Below are positions 53,005 to 62,387 of a stretch of DNA of 64,000 nt, piece after piece. This DNA is from Rhodopseudomonas palustris HaA2. Lineage in GTDB: Bacteria; Pseudomonadota; Alphaproteobacteria; Rhizobiales; Xanthobacteraceae. The stretch lies in NCBI RefSeq assembly GCF_000013365.1, contig NC_007778.1:3348001-3412000 (forward strand), read 5' to 3'. A program made the translations under genes and the position numbers. Position 1 is the stretch's first letter. Each line of letters opens with the position of its first letter. The notes under the pieces were generated by a model. That model worked only from the letters and a program-made list of their open reading frames with translations, made no database searches and was not told the DNA's origin.

Positions 53005-54063
53005 ATGCAGAATGACCACGAACGCAGCATGGCGTATGCCGAGCTGGCGCTGAACCAGATCCGGGCGCTGCGGCAGGGCGCGATGCCGCGCAACTACGAG
53101 ATCTGGTACGTCTACGCCACCGGCTACAACGCCGAGCTCAACAAGGCGATCAACGAGGCGCTGGCCCAGAACGGCCGGCTGTCGGACGCCGACCTCGAGC
53201 AGCTACACGATAGCTATTTGTCGCACGGCCGCACCCACGAGCGCATCGACCGGATCGGCGCCCGCGTCGTCAACGAGATCGACGACATGATGTCGCTGCT
53301 GTCCGATGCGCTCGGCACCACCGCGACGTTCGGCGACAACCTGCAGGGCGCGAGCCAGAACCTGTCGATCGCCACCGACCACGAGCAGATCAAGGCGATC
53401 ATCGAGCGGCTGGTCGGGTCGACCCGCGAGATGCAGCAGGCCAACCACGCCCTCGAAGAGCGGCTGTCCTCGTCGCGGCAGGAAATCACCAATCTGCAGG
53501 CCAGCCTCGAGGCGATCAGCGCCGAGAGCCTGACCGATCCCTTGACCGGCCTCGGCAACCGCAAGCATTTCGACCGCGTCGTCACCGAAGCGGTGCGCAG
53601 CGCCACGGTGAGCCGGCTGCCGCTGTCGCTGCTGATGATGGACATCGATCACTTCAAGTCGTTCAACGACAATTACGGCCACCTCACCGGCGATCAGGTG
53701 CTGCGGCTGGTCGGCATGACGTTGAAGCAGAGCATCAAGACCAAGAACGTCCCGGCGCGCTACGGCGGCGAGGAATTCGCCGTGGTGCTGCCGGACACGC
53801 CGCTGCGCCAGGCGCTGATGGTCGCCGACGACATCCGCCGCGTGGTGATGTCGAAGGAATTGAAGAAGAAGTCGACCGGCGAGATCCTCGGCCGGGTGAC
53901 GCTGTCGGCCGGCGTCTCGACGCTGAAGCCGGACGACGACGCCGACGCGCTGATCGAACGCGCCGACGCCTGCCTGTATTCGGCCAAGCGCAACGGCCGC
54001 AACCGGGTGATCTGCGAAACCGATCCTGAATTCCGCAGCGTCGCGCCCGCCAAGGTCGCGTAG
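53005..54063 (+). CDS. Diguanylate cyclase (GGDEF)
   Basis: A 352-residue soluble protein: an N-terminal helical domain (about 1-185) with long coiled-coil-like helices (residues about 80-175, rich in Glu/Gln/Ser), then a GGDEF domain. The active-site sequence is RYGGEEF (G254-F258), with substrate-related LTDPLTGLGNRKHFDR and DIDHFKSFNDNYGH before it. No RxxD inhibitory site precedes the motif. It synthesises c-di-GMP. The frame runs back to 52585; Met 53005 (MQNDHERSM) or 52957 are likely starts. Confidence 0.88.
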   Translation: MQNDHERSMAYAELALNQIRALRQGAMPRNYEIWYVYATGYNAELNKAINEALAQNGRLSDADLEQLHDSYLSHGRTHERIDRIGARVVNEIDDMMSLLSDALGTTATFGDNLQGASQNLSIATDHEQIKAIIERLVGSTREMQQANHALEERLSSSRQEITNLQASLEAISAESLTDPLTGLGNRKHFDRVVTEAVRSATVSRLPLSLLMMDIDHFKSFNDNYGHLTGDQVLRLVGMTLKQSIKTKNVPARYGGEEFAVVLPDTPLRQALMVADDIRRVVMSKELKKKSTGEILGRVTLSAGVSTLKPDDDADALIERADACLYSAKRNGRNRVICETDPEFRSVAPAKVA

Positions 54064-54071
54064 CGCCGCAA

Positions 54072-54473
54072 CTAAGCTCCGCGCTGCCGCACGCGCTTCG
54101 GCTTCGCGGCGCTGGCCGCCGCGCGCGGCTTGCTCTTCGGCTTCCGCGTCTTCGTCAGCGCCGCGCGCTCCGCCGCCGCGAGCGACGCCCGCGCCCATTG
54201 CGCCAGTTCGTCGGGATCGTCGAGCAGCCGGTCCGGCAGCCGCCAATACGAACCGACCGTCACCGTGCGCAGCCGCGTGGTGTAGTGGAACGGCGCCGTG
54301 CCCTCGGCCTGGAAACGCGGAATCGTCTCGGCGTCGGCGCGCAGATAAATCGCGCCCTGGATCACCAGCGCGAAATTGACGCCGTCGGCGGAGATGCCGA
54401 AGCCGGAAAACATCCGGCGGATCGTCACCGGCCCGAACGGCGAAAACAAATCGATGAGGAATTCGCGGTCCAT
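54072..54473 (-). CDS. TfoX N-terminal domain protein
   Basis: A 133-residue protein starting MDREFLIDLFSPFGPVTIRR, which with RRMFSGFGISADGVNFALVIQGAIYLRAD and FHYTTRLRTVTVGSYWRLPDRL matches the TfoX_N domain (PF04993-type). The C-terminal TfoX_C is replaced by a basic Lys/Arg/Ala-rich tail. In Haemophilus TfoX is a competence regulator; stand-alone N-domain proteins in alphaproteobacteria have no known role. It is convergent with the GGDEF gene (8-base gap). Confidence 0.85.
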   Translation of the reverse strand: MDREFLIDLFSPFGPVTIRRMFSGFGISADGVNFALVIQGAIYLRADAETIPRFQAEGTAPFHYTTRLRTVTVGSYWRLPDRLLDDPDELAQWARASLAAAERAALTKTRKPKSKPRAAASAAKPKRVRQRGA

Positions 54474-54538
54474 CGGCGCCCCCGCCGCTCTCGACCCGTC
54501 ACCGGGTCTACCCCCGTGCGATCGCGACGGCGGACGCC

Positions 54539-54952
54539 TCAGCCGTCGACGTTGGCCGGCACCAGCTCGACCGACTCGCCGCAGCCGCAGGCCGAGATCT
54601 GGTTCGGATTGTTGAACACGAACTGCGCCTGCATCTTGTCGGCCTTGTAGTCCATCTCGGTGCCGAGCAGGAACAGCACGGCCTTGGGGTCGATCAGGAT
54701 CTTGACGCCCTTGTCCTCGATCACCTCGTCGGTCGCCTGCAGATCGCGGGCGTATTCCACCGTGTAGGACTGGCCGGCGCAGCCGCCGTTCTTGATGCCG
54801 ACGCGCAGCCCGACGATCTCGCCGTCGGCGCGCGACATCAGGTCCTTGACGCGGGTCGCGGCGGCCTCGGTCAGGCGCATCACCTGCGGCCGCGGGCGGC
54901 GCGCGGGCTTGGTCGGGGTCGTTGCTGGTGTCGTCTCGGTCATCGTTTCCAT
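54539..54952 (-). CDS. sufA: A-type Fe-S carrier SufA
   Basis: The 137-residue HesB/IscA-fold protein has the conserved cysteines in NGGCAGQSY and SACGCGES (a C...CGC pattern), which bind and transfer Fe-S clusters. The first 20 or so residues are a Thr/Pro-rich extension; Met at 54943 (MTETTPATT) is an alternative start. It is the last gene of the minus-strand suf cluster, separated from sufT by a REP-like element. Confidence 0.93.
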   Translation of the reverse strand: METMTETTPATTPTKPARRPRPQVMRLTEAAATRVKDLMSRADGEIVGLRVGIKNGGCAGQSYTVEYARDLQATDEVIEDKGVKILIDPKAVLFLLGTEMDYKADKMQAQFVFNNPNQISACGCGESVELVPANVDG

Positions 54953-55005
54953 CCTCGTGGCGGTTCAAGGCCGCCCGGTTGGTTGATTATCTAAGACCCT
55001 CACCC

Positions 55006-55086
55006 CGTCATTGCGAGCGAAGCGAAGCAATCCAGTTCAGTGCACGGGGCATGGATTGCTTCGTCGCTGCGCTCCTCGCAATGACG
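55006..55086. repeat. REP-like element (CGTCATTGCGAG family)
   Basis: CGTCATTGCGAGCGAAGCGA and CTTCGTCGCTGCGCTCCTCG-type arms form the same element as at 39558-39639 and 63046-63199. It separates sufT from sufA. Confidence 0.9.
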
Positions 55087-55106
55087 GCGAGGCCTCGCAC
55101 GTCACC

Positions 55107-55475
55107 TCACCACATATTCAGCACGAGCCGCGCCTCGTCGCTCATCCGCTCCGGCGTCCACGGCGGCTCCCAGACGATGGCGACGTTGACCACGCCGACG
55201 CCGGGCACGGTGGCGACCGCGTTCTCGACCATGGTCGGCAGTTCCGCCGCCGCTGGGCAGTTCGGCGTCGTCAGCGTCATGTCGACGTCGACGGTGCGGT
55301 CGTCCTTGATCTCGACCTTGTAGATCAGGCCGAGTTCGTAAATGTCGGCCGGAATTTCCGGGTCGAACACCGTCTTCAGCGCCGCGACGATCTCGGTGCC
55401 GAGCCGCTCGGTCTCCTCGGGCGGCAGCGCCGAGACGGTCTGCATATTGGCCTTGGCTTCGATCGTATCGGTCAT
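55107..55475 (-). CDS. sufT: SufT (DUF59/MIP18-like)
   Basis: A 122-residue MIP18/DUF59 protein. Features include FDPEIPADIYELGLIYKVEI, VDMTLTTPNCPAAAELPTMVENAV with a conserved Cys, and VWEPPWTPERMSDEARLVL. SufT assists Fe-S cluster maturation, especially under high iron demand. Its ATG overlaps the sufS stop by four bases (55472-55475), so translation is coupled. Confidence 0.93.
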   Translation of the reverse strand: MTDTIEAKANMQTVSALPPEETERLGTEIVAALKTVFDPEIPADIYELGLIYKVEIKDDRTVDVDMTLTTPNCPAAAELPTMVENAVATVPGVGVVNVAIVWEPPWTPERMSDEARLVLNMW

Positions 55476-56716
55476 GCGAACAGGTCCCGCGCCTTGATCA
55501 GCGCATTAGCGAGTTGGTCGACTTCCTCACGGGTATTATACATGCCGAACGACGCCCGGCACGTCGCCGTGACCTGGAACCGCTCCAGCAACGGCATCAC
55601 GCAATGGGTTCCCGCCCGCACCGCGATGCCCTGGCGGTCGATCACGGTGGCGATGTCGTGCGGGTGCGCGCCCTTCATCTCGAAGGAAATCACCGGCCCC
55701 TTGCCCTTGGCGGTGCCGATGATGCGCAGCGAATTGATCTCGCGCAATCGCTGTTCCGCATACGTCAAAAGATCGTGTTCGTGCGCGGCGATGCGCTCCT
55801 TGCCGATCGAATTGACGTAGTCGATCGCCGCCCCGAGCCCGACCGCCTCGACGATCGCCGGGGTGCCGGCCTCGAACCGGTGCGGCGGGTCGCCGTAGGT
55901 CACCCAGTCCTGCGCCACTTCGCGAATCATCTCGCCGCCGCCGTTGAACGGCCGCATCTTGGCGAGGACGTCGTATTTGCCGTACAGCACGCCGATCCCG
56001 GTCGGGCCGTACAGCTTGTGGCCGGTCATGATGTAGAAATCGCAGTCGATGTCCTGGACGTCGATGGTGAGATGCACCGCGCCCTGGCTGCCGTCGACCA
56101 GCACCGGAATGCCGCGGTCGTGCGCCAGCTTCACCACCTCTTTCACCGGCACGATGGTGCCGAGCGCGTTCGACATCTGCGTGATCGCGACCAGCTTGGT
56201 CTTCGGCGACAGCAGCTTCTCGAATTCGTCGATCAGGAAATTGCCGTCGTCGTCGACCGGCGCCCATTTGAGAACAGCACCCTGACGTTCGCGCAAGAAG
56301 TGCCACGGCACGATGTTGGAATGGTGCTCCATGATCGAGAGCACGATCTCGTCGCCCTCGCCGATATTCGGCGCGCCGAACGACGACGCCACCAGATTGA
56401 TCGCCTCGGTGGCGTTGCGGGTGAAGATGATCTCTTCCGGCCGCTTGGCGTTGAGGAAATGCTGCACGCGGGTGCGACCGCCCTCATAGGCTTCGGTCGC
56501 CGCGTTGGCGAGATAATGCAGCCCGCGATGCACATTGGCGTATTCGCTCTCATACGCCTTGGTCATCCGCTCCAGCACGGCGCGCGGCTTCTGCGCCGAG
56601 GCGGCGTTGTCGAGATACACCAGATCCTTGCCGTAAACCTTCAGCGCCAGCGCCGGAAAATCCTCGCGGACTTTGGCGACGTCGTAGGACCCATTCGAAA
56701 CCGCGGGATGCGCCAT
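55472..56716 (-). CDS. sufS: SufS cysteine desulfurase
   Basis: A 414-residue group II cysteine desulfurase that takes sulfur from cysteine for Fe-S assembly. PLP binds the lysine in MTGHKLYGPTG; the catalytic Cys lies in TATCRASFGMYNT near the C-terminus, as in SufS. The N-terminal VYLDNAASAQKP is typical. SufE is not seen nearby, so the sulfur acceptor may be elsewhere. It lies downstream of sufD across a REP-containing 231-base gap and overlaps sufT. Confidence 0.95.
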   Translation of the reverse strand: MAHPAVSNGSYDVAKVREDFPALALKVYGKDLVYLDNAASAQKPRAVLERMTKAYESEYANVHRGLHYLANAATEAYEGGRTRVQHFLNAKRPEEIIFTRNATEAINLVASSFGAPNIGEGDEIVLSIMEHHSNIVPWHFLRERQGAVLKWAPVDDDGNFLIDEFEKLLSPKTKLVAITQMSNALGTIVPVKEVVKLAHDRGIPVLVDGSQGAVHLTIDVQDIDCDFYIMTGHKLYGPTGIGVLYGKYDVLAKMRPFNGGGEMIREVAQDWVTYGDPPHRFEAGTPAIVEAVGLGAAIDYVNSIGKERIAAHEHDLLTYAEQRLREINSLRIIGTAKGKGPVISFEMKGAHPHDIATVIDRQGIAVRAGTHCVMPLLERFQVTATCRASFGMYNTREEVDQLANALIKARDLFA

Positions 56717-56763
56717 GTCAGGCCTTCCAACTCGAGAGCGATCGCAGCAGTGCCGCATCGACT

Positions 56764-56896
56764 CCCTCTCCCCGCGCGCGGGGAGAGGGCTGGGGTGAGG
56801 GGGCGTGTCCGCGAGGCCGAGACTCGGCGAGACGCCCCCTCACCCGGATCATCGCTACGCGACGATCCGACCTCTCCCCGCACGCGGGGAGAGGTG
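56764..56896. repeat. REP-like element inside the suf cluster
   Basis: Arms CTCTCCCCGCGCGCGGGGAG and CTCTCCCCGCACGCGGGGAG bracket inner GGGGTGAGGGGGCG/CGCCCCCTCACCC. It is the same family as 39381-39551. It splits sufD from sufS and may affect transcript stability or termination. Confidence 0.9.
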
Positions 56897-56947
56897 AAGT
56901 GCGTGCTCGCTTCTGGCTCCGGGACGCCGACTGCATGATTGTCCGCC

Positions 56948-58261
56948 CTACCCCCGCGCCGCCAGCCAGCGCTCGGCGGCGCCGATCGCGAGTTCGCGCA
57001 GATTGTCGTCGGCGATCGCCTCGATCGCCTCGCCGACGAAGGCCTGGATCAGCAGCGCCTCGGCCTCCTTCTCGGCGAGACCGCGCGCGCGCAGATAGAA
57101 CAGCAGTTGATCGTCGAGCGCGCCGATCGCGGCGCCGTGGCCGCAGGTGACGTCGTCGGCGAAGATCTCGAGTTCCGGCTTGTTGTCGGCCTCGGCCTCG
57201 TCGGAAAGCAGCAGCGCCCGCGTCATCATCTTGGCATCGGTCTGCTGCGCCGGCTGGCGCACATTGATACGGCCCTGGAACACCGAGTGTCCGCGATCAT
57301 CGGCCACCGCGCGAAACCCTTCGCGGCTGACGCAATGCGGCACGTCGTGATTCATCACCAGCGTGGTGTCGGCATGCTGCTTGCCGTTCAACAGATTGAC
57401 GCCGTTGGTCTCGACCTGCGCGTGCTCGCCGGCGATCGTCACGGTCGACGAATAGCGGCTGACCAGCGCGCCGGTCGCGATTCCGACGACGTTGTAGTGT
57501 GCATGCGCGCCGACGCGCACTTCGGCGGCGGCGATGCTGAACGCCTCGCGCGAATCTTCGATCAACCGGACGTGATCCAGCCGCGCGCCGTCGCCGATCG
57601 CGATCACCGCCGCGTCGTGGACCTGATAGACGCCGGCACCCTCGCTCGCGACATAGCTTTCGACCACCGTCGCGGCGGCATTGTTGCCGATCGAAATCAG
57701 CGAGCGCGTGAACATCGCCGCGGGTGCGCCACCGGACGCGATGTGGAGAATGTGCAGCGGCCGCGCCGGCTTGGCACCGTCGGCCACCTCGATCACCACG
57801 CCGTCGGTCATCAGCGCGGTGTTGAGCGCCGTCATCGGATTGGCATTGTCGAGCGACAGCAGCCGGTCGTCGCCGGCGTCGAGCGCATCGCGCAGGCTGC
57901 GGATCGATAGCCCGGCCTCCAGCGCCGTCAGATCGGACAGCGACGGCACCAGCGCGCCGTCGACCAGCACCAGCCGGCGCACGCCGTCGATCGCATGCAG
58001 CTTCACCGCCGCTTCGGCGCGCGCCAGCGCAGCCGCATCCGGCGCCGGCGCCACCGGCAGCACCTCGCGCATCAGCGCGCGCAGGTCGGTGTACTTCCAA
58101 TCCTCGATCCGGCGATGCGGCAGGCCGATGCGCTGGAACGCGGCCAGCGCGTCGCGGCGCGCGTCGGCGACCTGGCCGGCATCCGGCTGGCGCGCGACGA
58201 CGCTGGCCAAATTCGCCCCGGCCATATCCATCTTGTCGGTCTTCGCCACTGCGATATTCAT
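56948..58261 (-). CDS. sufD: SufD scaffold subunit
   Basis: A 437-residue SufBD-family protein. SufD partners SufB and SufC in the Fe-S cluster scaffold. Typical features are the IEDWKYTDLRALM start, the long beta-helix core with repeated ...VEVADGAKPARPLHI... and GVNLLNGKQHADTTLVMNHD, and a C-terminal LEIFADDVTCGHGAAIGALDD with a conserved Cys/His. The start Met 58261 (MNIAVAKTDK) is 19 bases after sufC. Confidence 0.95.
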   Translation of the reverse strand: MNIAVAKTDKMDMAGANLASVVARQPDAGQVADARRDALAAFQRIGLPHRRIEDWKYTDLRALMREVLPVAPAPDAAALARAEAAVKLHAIDGVRRLVLVDGALVPSLSDLTALEAGLSIRSLRDALDAGDDRLLSLDNANPMTALNTALMTDGVVIEVADGAKPARPLHILHIASGGAPAAMFTRSLISIGNNAAATVVESYVASEGAGVYQVHDAAVIAIGDGARLDHVRLIEDSREAFSIAAAEVRVGAHAHYNVVGIATGALVSRYSSTVTIAGEHAQVETNGVNLLNGKQHADTTLVMNHDVPHCVSREGFRAVADDRGHSVFQGRINVRQPAQQTDAKMMTRALLLSDEAEADNKPELEIFADDVTCGHGAAIGALDDQLLFYLRARGLAEKEAEALLIQAFVGEAIEAIADDNLRELAIGAAERWLAARG

Positions 58262-58280
58262 CTGATCCGTCCGATCCGCC

Positions 58281-59039
58281 TCAGGCCGCCGCGTCCTGAT
58301 ATTGCGCGTAGCCATTGGCTTCGAGTTCGAGCGCCAGCTCCTTGCCGCCGCTCTTCACCACCTTGCCGCGCGACATCACATGCACGAAGTCCGGCACGAT
58401 GTAGTCGAGCAGCCGCTGATAATGCGTGATCACCACCATCGCCCGGTCCGGCGTGCGCAGCGCGTTGACGCCTTCGGAGGCGATGCGCAGCGCGTCGATG
58501 TCGAGGCCGGAATCCATCTCGTCGAGGATGCACAGGCTCGGCTGAAACAGCGCCATCTGCAGCACTTCGTTGCGCTTCTTCTCGCCGCCGGAGAAGCCGA
58601 CATTGACGCCGCGCTTCAGCATCTCCTGCGGAATGCCGAGCGAACCCGCCACTTCACGCACGCGCTTGAGGAAATCCGGCGTCGACAGTTCGGCTTCGCC
58701 GCGCGACTTGCGCTGCGCGTTCAGCGCGGTGCGCAGGAACGTCATCGTCGCCACGCCGGGAATTTCGACCGGATACTGAAATGCCAGGAACACGCCCTTG
58801 GCGGCGCGCTCGTCCGGCGCCATCGCCAGCAGATCCTCGCCCTTGAACAGGATCTCGCCGCCGGTGACTTCGTAGCCCGGCTTGCCGGCGATCACATGCG
58901 ACAGCGTCGACTTGCCGGAGCCGTTCGGCCCCATGATCGCGTGCACCTCACCCGGATTCACGCTGAGCGTCAGCCCATGCAGGATCTCGCGCTCGGCGAC
59001 GCGGACCTGGAGATTCTTGACTTCGAGCAATGCGGACAT
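58281..59039 (-). CDS. sufC: SufC ATPase
   Basis: The 252-residue ABC ATPase powers the SufBCD scaffold. Walker A is MGPNGSGKST (about 36-45), the signature is FSGGEKKRNEV, Walker B is SLCILDEMDSGLD and the switch His is in VVITHYQRLLDYI. The length is standard. The chosen start is Met 59039 (MSALLEVKNL); a frame running back to 59099 is less likely. A small coiled-coil gene lies 56 bases upstream. Confidence 0.96.
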   Translation of the reverse strand: MSALLEVKNLQVRVAEREILHGLTLSVNPGEVHAIMGPNGSGKSTLSHVIAGKPGYEVTGGEILFKGEDLLAMAPDERAAKGVFLAFQYPVEIPGVATMTFLRTALNAQRKSRGEAELSTPDFLKRVREVAGSLGIPQEMLKRGVNVGFSGGEKKRNEVLQMALFQPSLCILDEMDSGLDIDALRIASEGVNALRTPDRAMVVITHYQRLLDYIVPDFVHVMSRGKVVKSGGKELALELEANGYAQYQDAAA

Positions 59040-59095
59040 CGGTGCTTCCTTTATCTCAGTCGGAGATACGCGACGCGCGCGCCATCCCCGTAAAT

Positions 59096-59317
59096 TCAAT
59101 CCACGAGATCGAGCCGCTTTTCGATGCGGTCGAGACGGGTTTTGATCACGGCGATATCGCTGTGATCGTGTTCAACGAGGGTCACCAAGCCGGCGAGATA
59201 CTGTCGGACGGTGGTCATCTCCGCACTCATCGTGCTGATCCGGTCCGACATCTTGGCCATATCGCCCCGGATCTCGCGAAGATACTCAAGCACAAGATTG
59301 TCCGGCTCGACCATCAC
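59096..59317 (-). CDS. Small coiled-coil protein within suf cluster
   Basis: A 73-residue protein starting MMVEPDNLVLEYLREIRGDM and largely one coiled coil (LREIRGDMAKMSDRIS, TTVRQYLAGLVTL, IKTRLDRIEKRLDLV heptads). It has no signal or membrane helix. Short proteins of this type (EYLR..R..M....RI....L) are widespread in Rhizobiales, often next to toxin genes or unrelated operons. Its position between sufB and sufC suggests cotranscription, but a role in Fe-S assembly is unproven. Confidence 0.75.
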   Translation of the reverse strand: MMVEPDNLVLEYLREIRGDMAKMSDRISTMSAEMTTVRQYLAGLVTLVEHDHSDIAVIKTRLDRIEKRLDLVD

Positions 59318-59398
59318 CCACCTCCGTCCTTCTCTCCAACACGGCTATCGGCGGACTTTGCTTTGTTGGCCAGCGCCAAAACGTCCTTGTCGTTTTGG

Positions 59399-60895
59399 TT
59401 AGCCGACGCTCCCCTCGAGCGAGATCGAGATCAACTTCTGCGCTTCCACCGCGAATTCCATCGGCAGTTGCTGCAGCACGTCCTTGACGAAGCCGTTGAC
59501 GACGAGGCCGACGGCCTCCTCCTGGCTGAGGCCACGCTGGACGCAGTAGAACAGCACGTCCTCGGAAATCTTCGACGTGGTGGCTTCGTGCTCGAACAGC
59601 GCCGAGGAATTCTTCGCCTCGATATACGGCACAGTGTGCGCGCCGCACTGGTCGCCGATCAGCAGCGAATCGCAGGCGGTGAAGTTGCGCGCGCCCTTAG
59701 CCTTGCGATGCGCGGTGACGAGGCCGCGATAGGTGTTCTGCGATCGGCCTGCGGCGATGCCCTTGGAGATGATCCGGCTGGTGGTGTTGTTGCCGAGGTG
59801 GATCATCTTGGTGCCCGAATCGACCTGCTGATAGCCGTTCGAGATCGCGATCGAGTAGAACTCGCCGCGCGAATTATCACCGCGCAGGATGCAGCTCGGA
59901 TATTTCCAGGTGATCGCCGAACCGGTCTCGACCTGGGTCCAGGAGATCTTGGAATTATTGCCGCGGCAATCGCCACGCTTGGTGACGAAATTGTAGATAC
60001 CGCCCTTGCCTTCCGAATTGCCCGGGTACCAGTTCTGCACCGTCGAGTACTTGATCTCGGCGTCGTCGTGCGTGACCAGTTCGACCACCGCGGCGTGCAA
60101 CTGGTTCTCGTCGCGCTGCGGCGCGGTGCAGCCTTCGAGATAAGAAACGTAGGAGCCCTTGTCGGCGATGATCAGCGTGCGCTCGAACTGGCCGGTGTTG
60201 CGCTCGTTGATGCGGAAATAGGTCGACAGCTCCATCGGACAGCGCACGCCCGGCGGCACGTAGACGAACGAGCCGTCGGAGAACACCGCGGAGTTCAACG
60301 TCGCGTAATAATTGTCCGACGTCGGCACCACGGTGCCGAGATATTTCTTCACCAGGTCGGGATGTTCTTTGATCGCTTCCGAGATCGGCATGAAGATCAC
60401 GCCGGCCTTCTTCAGCTCGGCCTGGAACGTGGTCGCCACCGAGACCGAATCGAACACCGCATCGACCGCGATCTTGCGGCTCGGCGTGTTCGGCTCGCCC
60501 GGCCGCGGCTCGACGCCTTCCAGCAGCGCGACTTCACGCAGCGGAATGCCGAGCTTCTCGTAGGTCTTCAGGATCTCGGGATCGATCTCGTCGAGCGAGC
60601 CGATCGTCTTCTTCGGCTTCGGCGCCGAATAGTAATAGAGATCCTGGAAATCGATCTTCGGGTAGTCCACCCGCGCCCAGGTCGGCTCGGTCATGGTCAG
60701 CCAGCGACGATAGGCCTCGAGCCGCCACTGCAGCATCCAGTCCGGCTCGTTCTTCTTCGCTGAGATGAAGCGGACGATGTCTTCCGAAAGCCCCTTCGGG
60801 GCCTTGTCGGATTCGATCAGCGTCTCGAATCCATATCGATATTGATCGACGTCGATCTGGCGAACCCGATCGACGGTCTCTTGGACGGCAGCCAT
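59399..60895 (-). CDS. sufB: SufB scaffold subunit
   Basis: A 498-residue SufB, the main Fe-S scaffold. Conserved elements are [40 protein letters not shown] (with the Cys implicated in sulfur transfer), [20 protein letters not shown] and a C-terminal [19 protein letters not shown]. It is followed by the small coiled-coil gene and preceded by an IscS/NifS-like cysteine desulfurase gene 82 bases away, together forming the start of the suf operon. Confidence 0.97.
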   Translation of the reverse strand: MAAVQETVDRVRQIDVDQYRYGFETLIESDKAPKGLSEDIVRFISAKKNEPDWMLQWRLEAYRRWLTMTEPTWARVDYPKIDFQDLYYYSAPKPKKTIGSLDEIDPEILKTYEKLGIPLREVALLEGVEPRPGEPNTPSRKIAVDAVFDSVSVATTFQAELKKAGVIFMPISEAIKEHPDLVKKYLGTVVPTSDNYYATLNSAVFSDGSFVYVPPGVRCPMELSTYFRINERNTGQFERTLIIADKGSYVSYLEGCTAPQRDENQLHAAVVELVTHDDAEIKYSTVQNWYPGNSEGKGGIYNFVTKRGDCRGNNSKISWTQVETGSAITWKYPSCILRGDNSRGEFYSIAISNGYQQVDSGTKMIHLGNNTTSRIISKGIAAGRSQNTYRGLVTAHRKAKGARNFTACDSLLIGDQCGAHTVPYIEAKNSSALFEHEATTSKISEDVLFYCVQRGLSQEEAVGLVVNGFVKDVLQQLPMEFAVEAQKLISISLEGSVG

Positions 60896-60977
60896 TTAAA
60901 CCTCCGCTCGCGGTTTCAAGGACCGCGGTGGATCTACTGGAACATGCTTACACGATCCGGCGCGGGATGAAACCCTC

Positions 60978-62144
60978 TTAGAACCGTTCAAGCTCTGTTT
61001 CATGATCCCTTTTAGTTAGGTTGCCCGCAAGCTTTCGCCAAGCCTTCAAGCATCGATCAATGTCGGATTCGCTACTCGACCAGCCGAGACTGAGCCGTAT
61101 CGCCGACTGAGCAAGTTCCGGACCAAACCCCATCGCCTCCAGCACATGCGACGCGCGAACTTTGCCCGACGAACACGCGGAGCCGGACGACACCGCGACG
61201 CCGGCGAGGTCGAAGCCGATCACCGCGGTCTCGGCGCGCAATCCGGGCAGCGCGACCAGCGTGGTGTTCGGCAGCCGCGGCACGGATTCGGCGATGATGA
61301 CGCTGCCTTCGGTTTGCCTCAGGTTTGCCTCGAGCCGATTCCGCAGGTTTTCGATCCGCGCCATGTCGGATTCCATCCCCGCCATCGCCGCCGCAACCGC
61401 CGCGCCGAAGCCTGCGATCCCGGCGACATTCTCGGTTCCGGCCCGCCGACCCAGCTCCTGGCCGCCGCCCCGCAGCAGAGGCTCCAGACCGGCCAGCCGC
61501 TCCGTCAACACGAGAGCGCCGACACCGGTCGGCCCGCCCAGCTTGTGTGCCGACAGCGACACCAAGTCGGCTCCCAATTCATTGACCGTGAACGGGATTT
61601 TCCCCAGCGCCTGAATCGCATCGACATGCAGCAGGCCGTCCGCGGCATGGACGATTTCAGCAATCGCCGGAAGGGGTTGCAGCGCGCCGGTCTCGTTGTT
61701 GGCGAGCATCACCGACACCAGCGCCGGGTGCCCGCCGGCCAGCAACCCGCGCAGGTGATCCAGATCGACAACGCCTTCACGTGAGACTTGAACGGTCGCG
61801 ACGCTGCCGTGCGGAAACCGCCCGCCGGTCAGCACCGAAGCATGTTCGATCGCCGAAACGACAAGCTGCTCAATGCGTTGGGAGCCGATCCCGAGTCCGG
61901 GCGTGAGCGCCAGCGTGTTGGCCTCGGTGCCGCCTGACGTAAACACGACATTGCGCGGCGCGGCCCCGACCGCCGCCGCGACCATCGCCCGCGCCTGCTC
62001 GACCAGCCCACGCGCAGCCCGGCCCTCGGCGTGAATCGAGGAGGGGTTGCCTGCCAGCTCCATCGCCGCGGCCATCGCCGCCCGCGCCTGCGGCCGCAGC
62101 GGCGTCGTCGCATTCCAGTCGAGATACACCCGGTCGGCCGTCAC
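60978..62144 (-). CDS. IscS/NifS-like cysteine desulfurase
   Basis: A 388-residue group I cysteine desulfurase, clearly distinct from SufS in the same cluster. It starts at GTG 62144 (VTADRVYLDWNATTPL) after AGGACAGGAAATTC. The PLP lysine is in SLSAHKLGGPTG, and the catalytic Cys is in SSGSACSSGKVRASHVL. It may supply sulfur to SufB for housekeeping clusters, while SufS covers other demand. It is the first gene of the suf cluster; an inverted repeat lies about 35 bases upstream. Confidence 0.9.
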   Translation of the reverse strand: MTADRVYLDWNATTPLRPQARAAMAAAMELAGNPSSIHAEGRAARGLVEQARAMVAAAVGAAPRNVVFTSGGTEANTLALTPGLGIGSQRIEQLVVSAIEHASVLTGGRFPHGSVATVQVSREGVVDLDHLRGLLAGGHPALVSVMLANNETGALQPLPAIAEIVHAADGLLHVDAIQALGKIPFTVNELGADLVSLSAHKLGGPTGVGALVLTERLAGLEPLLRGGGQELGRRAGTENVAGIAGFGAAVAAAMAGMESDMARIENLRNRLEANLRQTEGSVIIAESVPRLPNTTLVALPGLRAETAVIGFDLAGVAVSSGSACSSGKVRASHVLEAMGFGPELAQSAIRLSLGWSSSESDIDRCLKAWRKLAGNLTKRDHETELERF

Positions 62145-62176
62145 GAATTTCCTGTCCTTCTGTAACAGCCTGAGCC

Positions 62177-62195
62177 GGTTCCATTTTTTAGAACC
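62177..62195 (-). promoter_or_regulatory. Inverted repeat upstream of the suf operon
   Basis: On the minus strand the sequence GGTTCTAAAAAATGGAACC contains GGTTC and GAACC arms around an AT-rich centre, 33-51 bases before the GTG start of the desulfurase gene. This is a reasonable operator position for an iron or Fe-S regulator (RirA/IscR/Irr types), but I cannot assign it by motif. Confidence 0.35.
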
Positions 62196-62387
62196 CGCGA
62201 TCCGGGGTCGGATCTGGCGCGCTGCCCTGTTCAATATGCTTGCAATTGGCCCTGCGCTCCATGCTAGAACGCATCTCCCCGTTCATCCCGCCGTTGCCTG
62301 ATCTGCCGGACGGCGGCCAACGGCCGTTTTGGCAGGGCCCGCGTGCGCCCGACGCGCCGGCCCACCCCAATCTACCAAGGATCGCTG

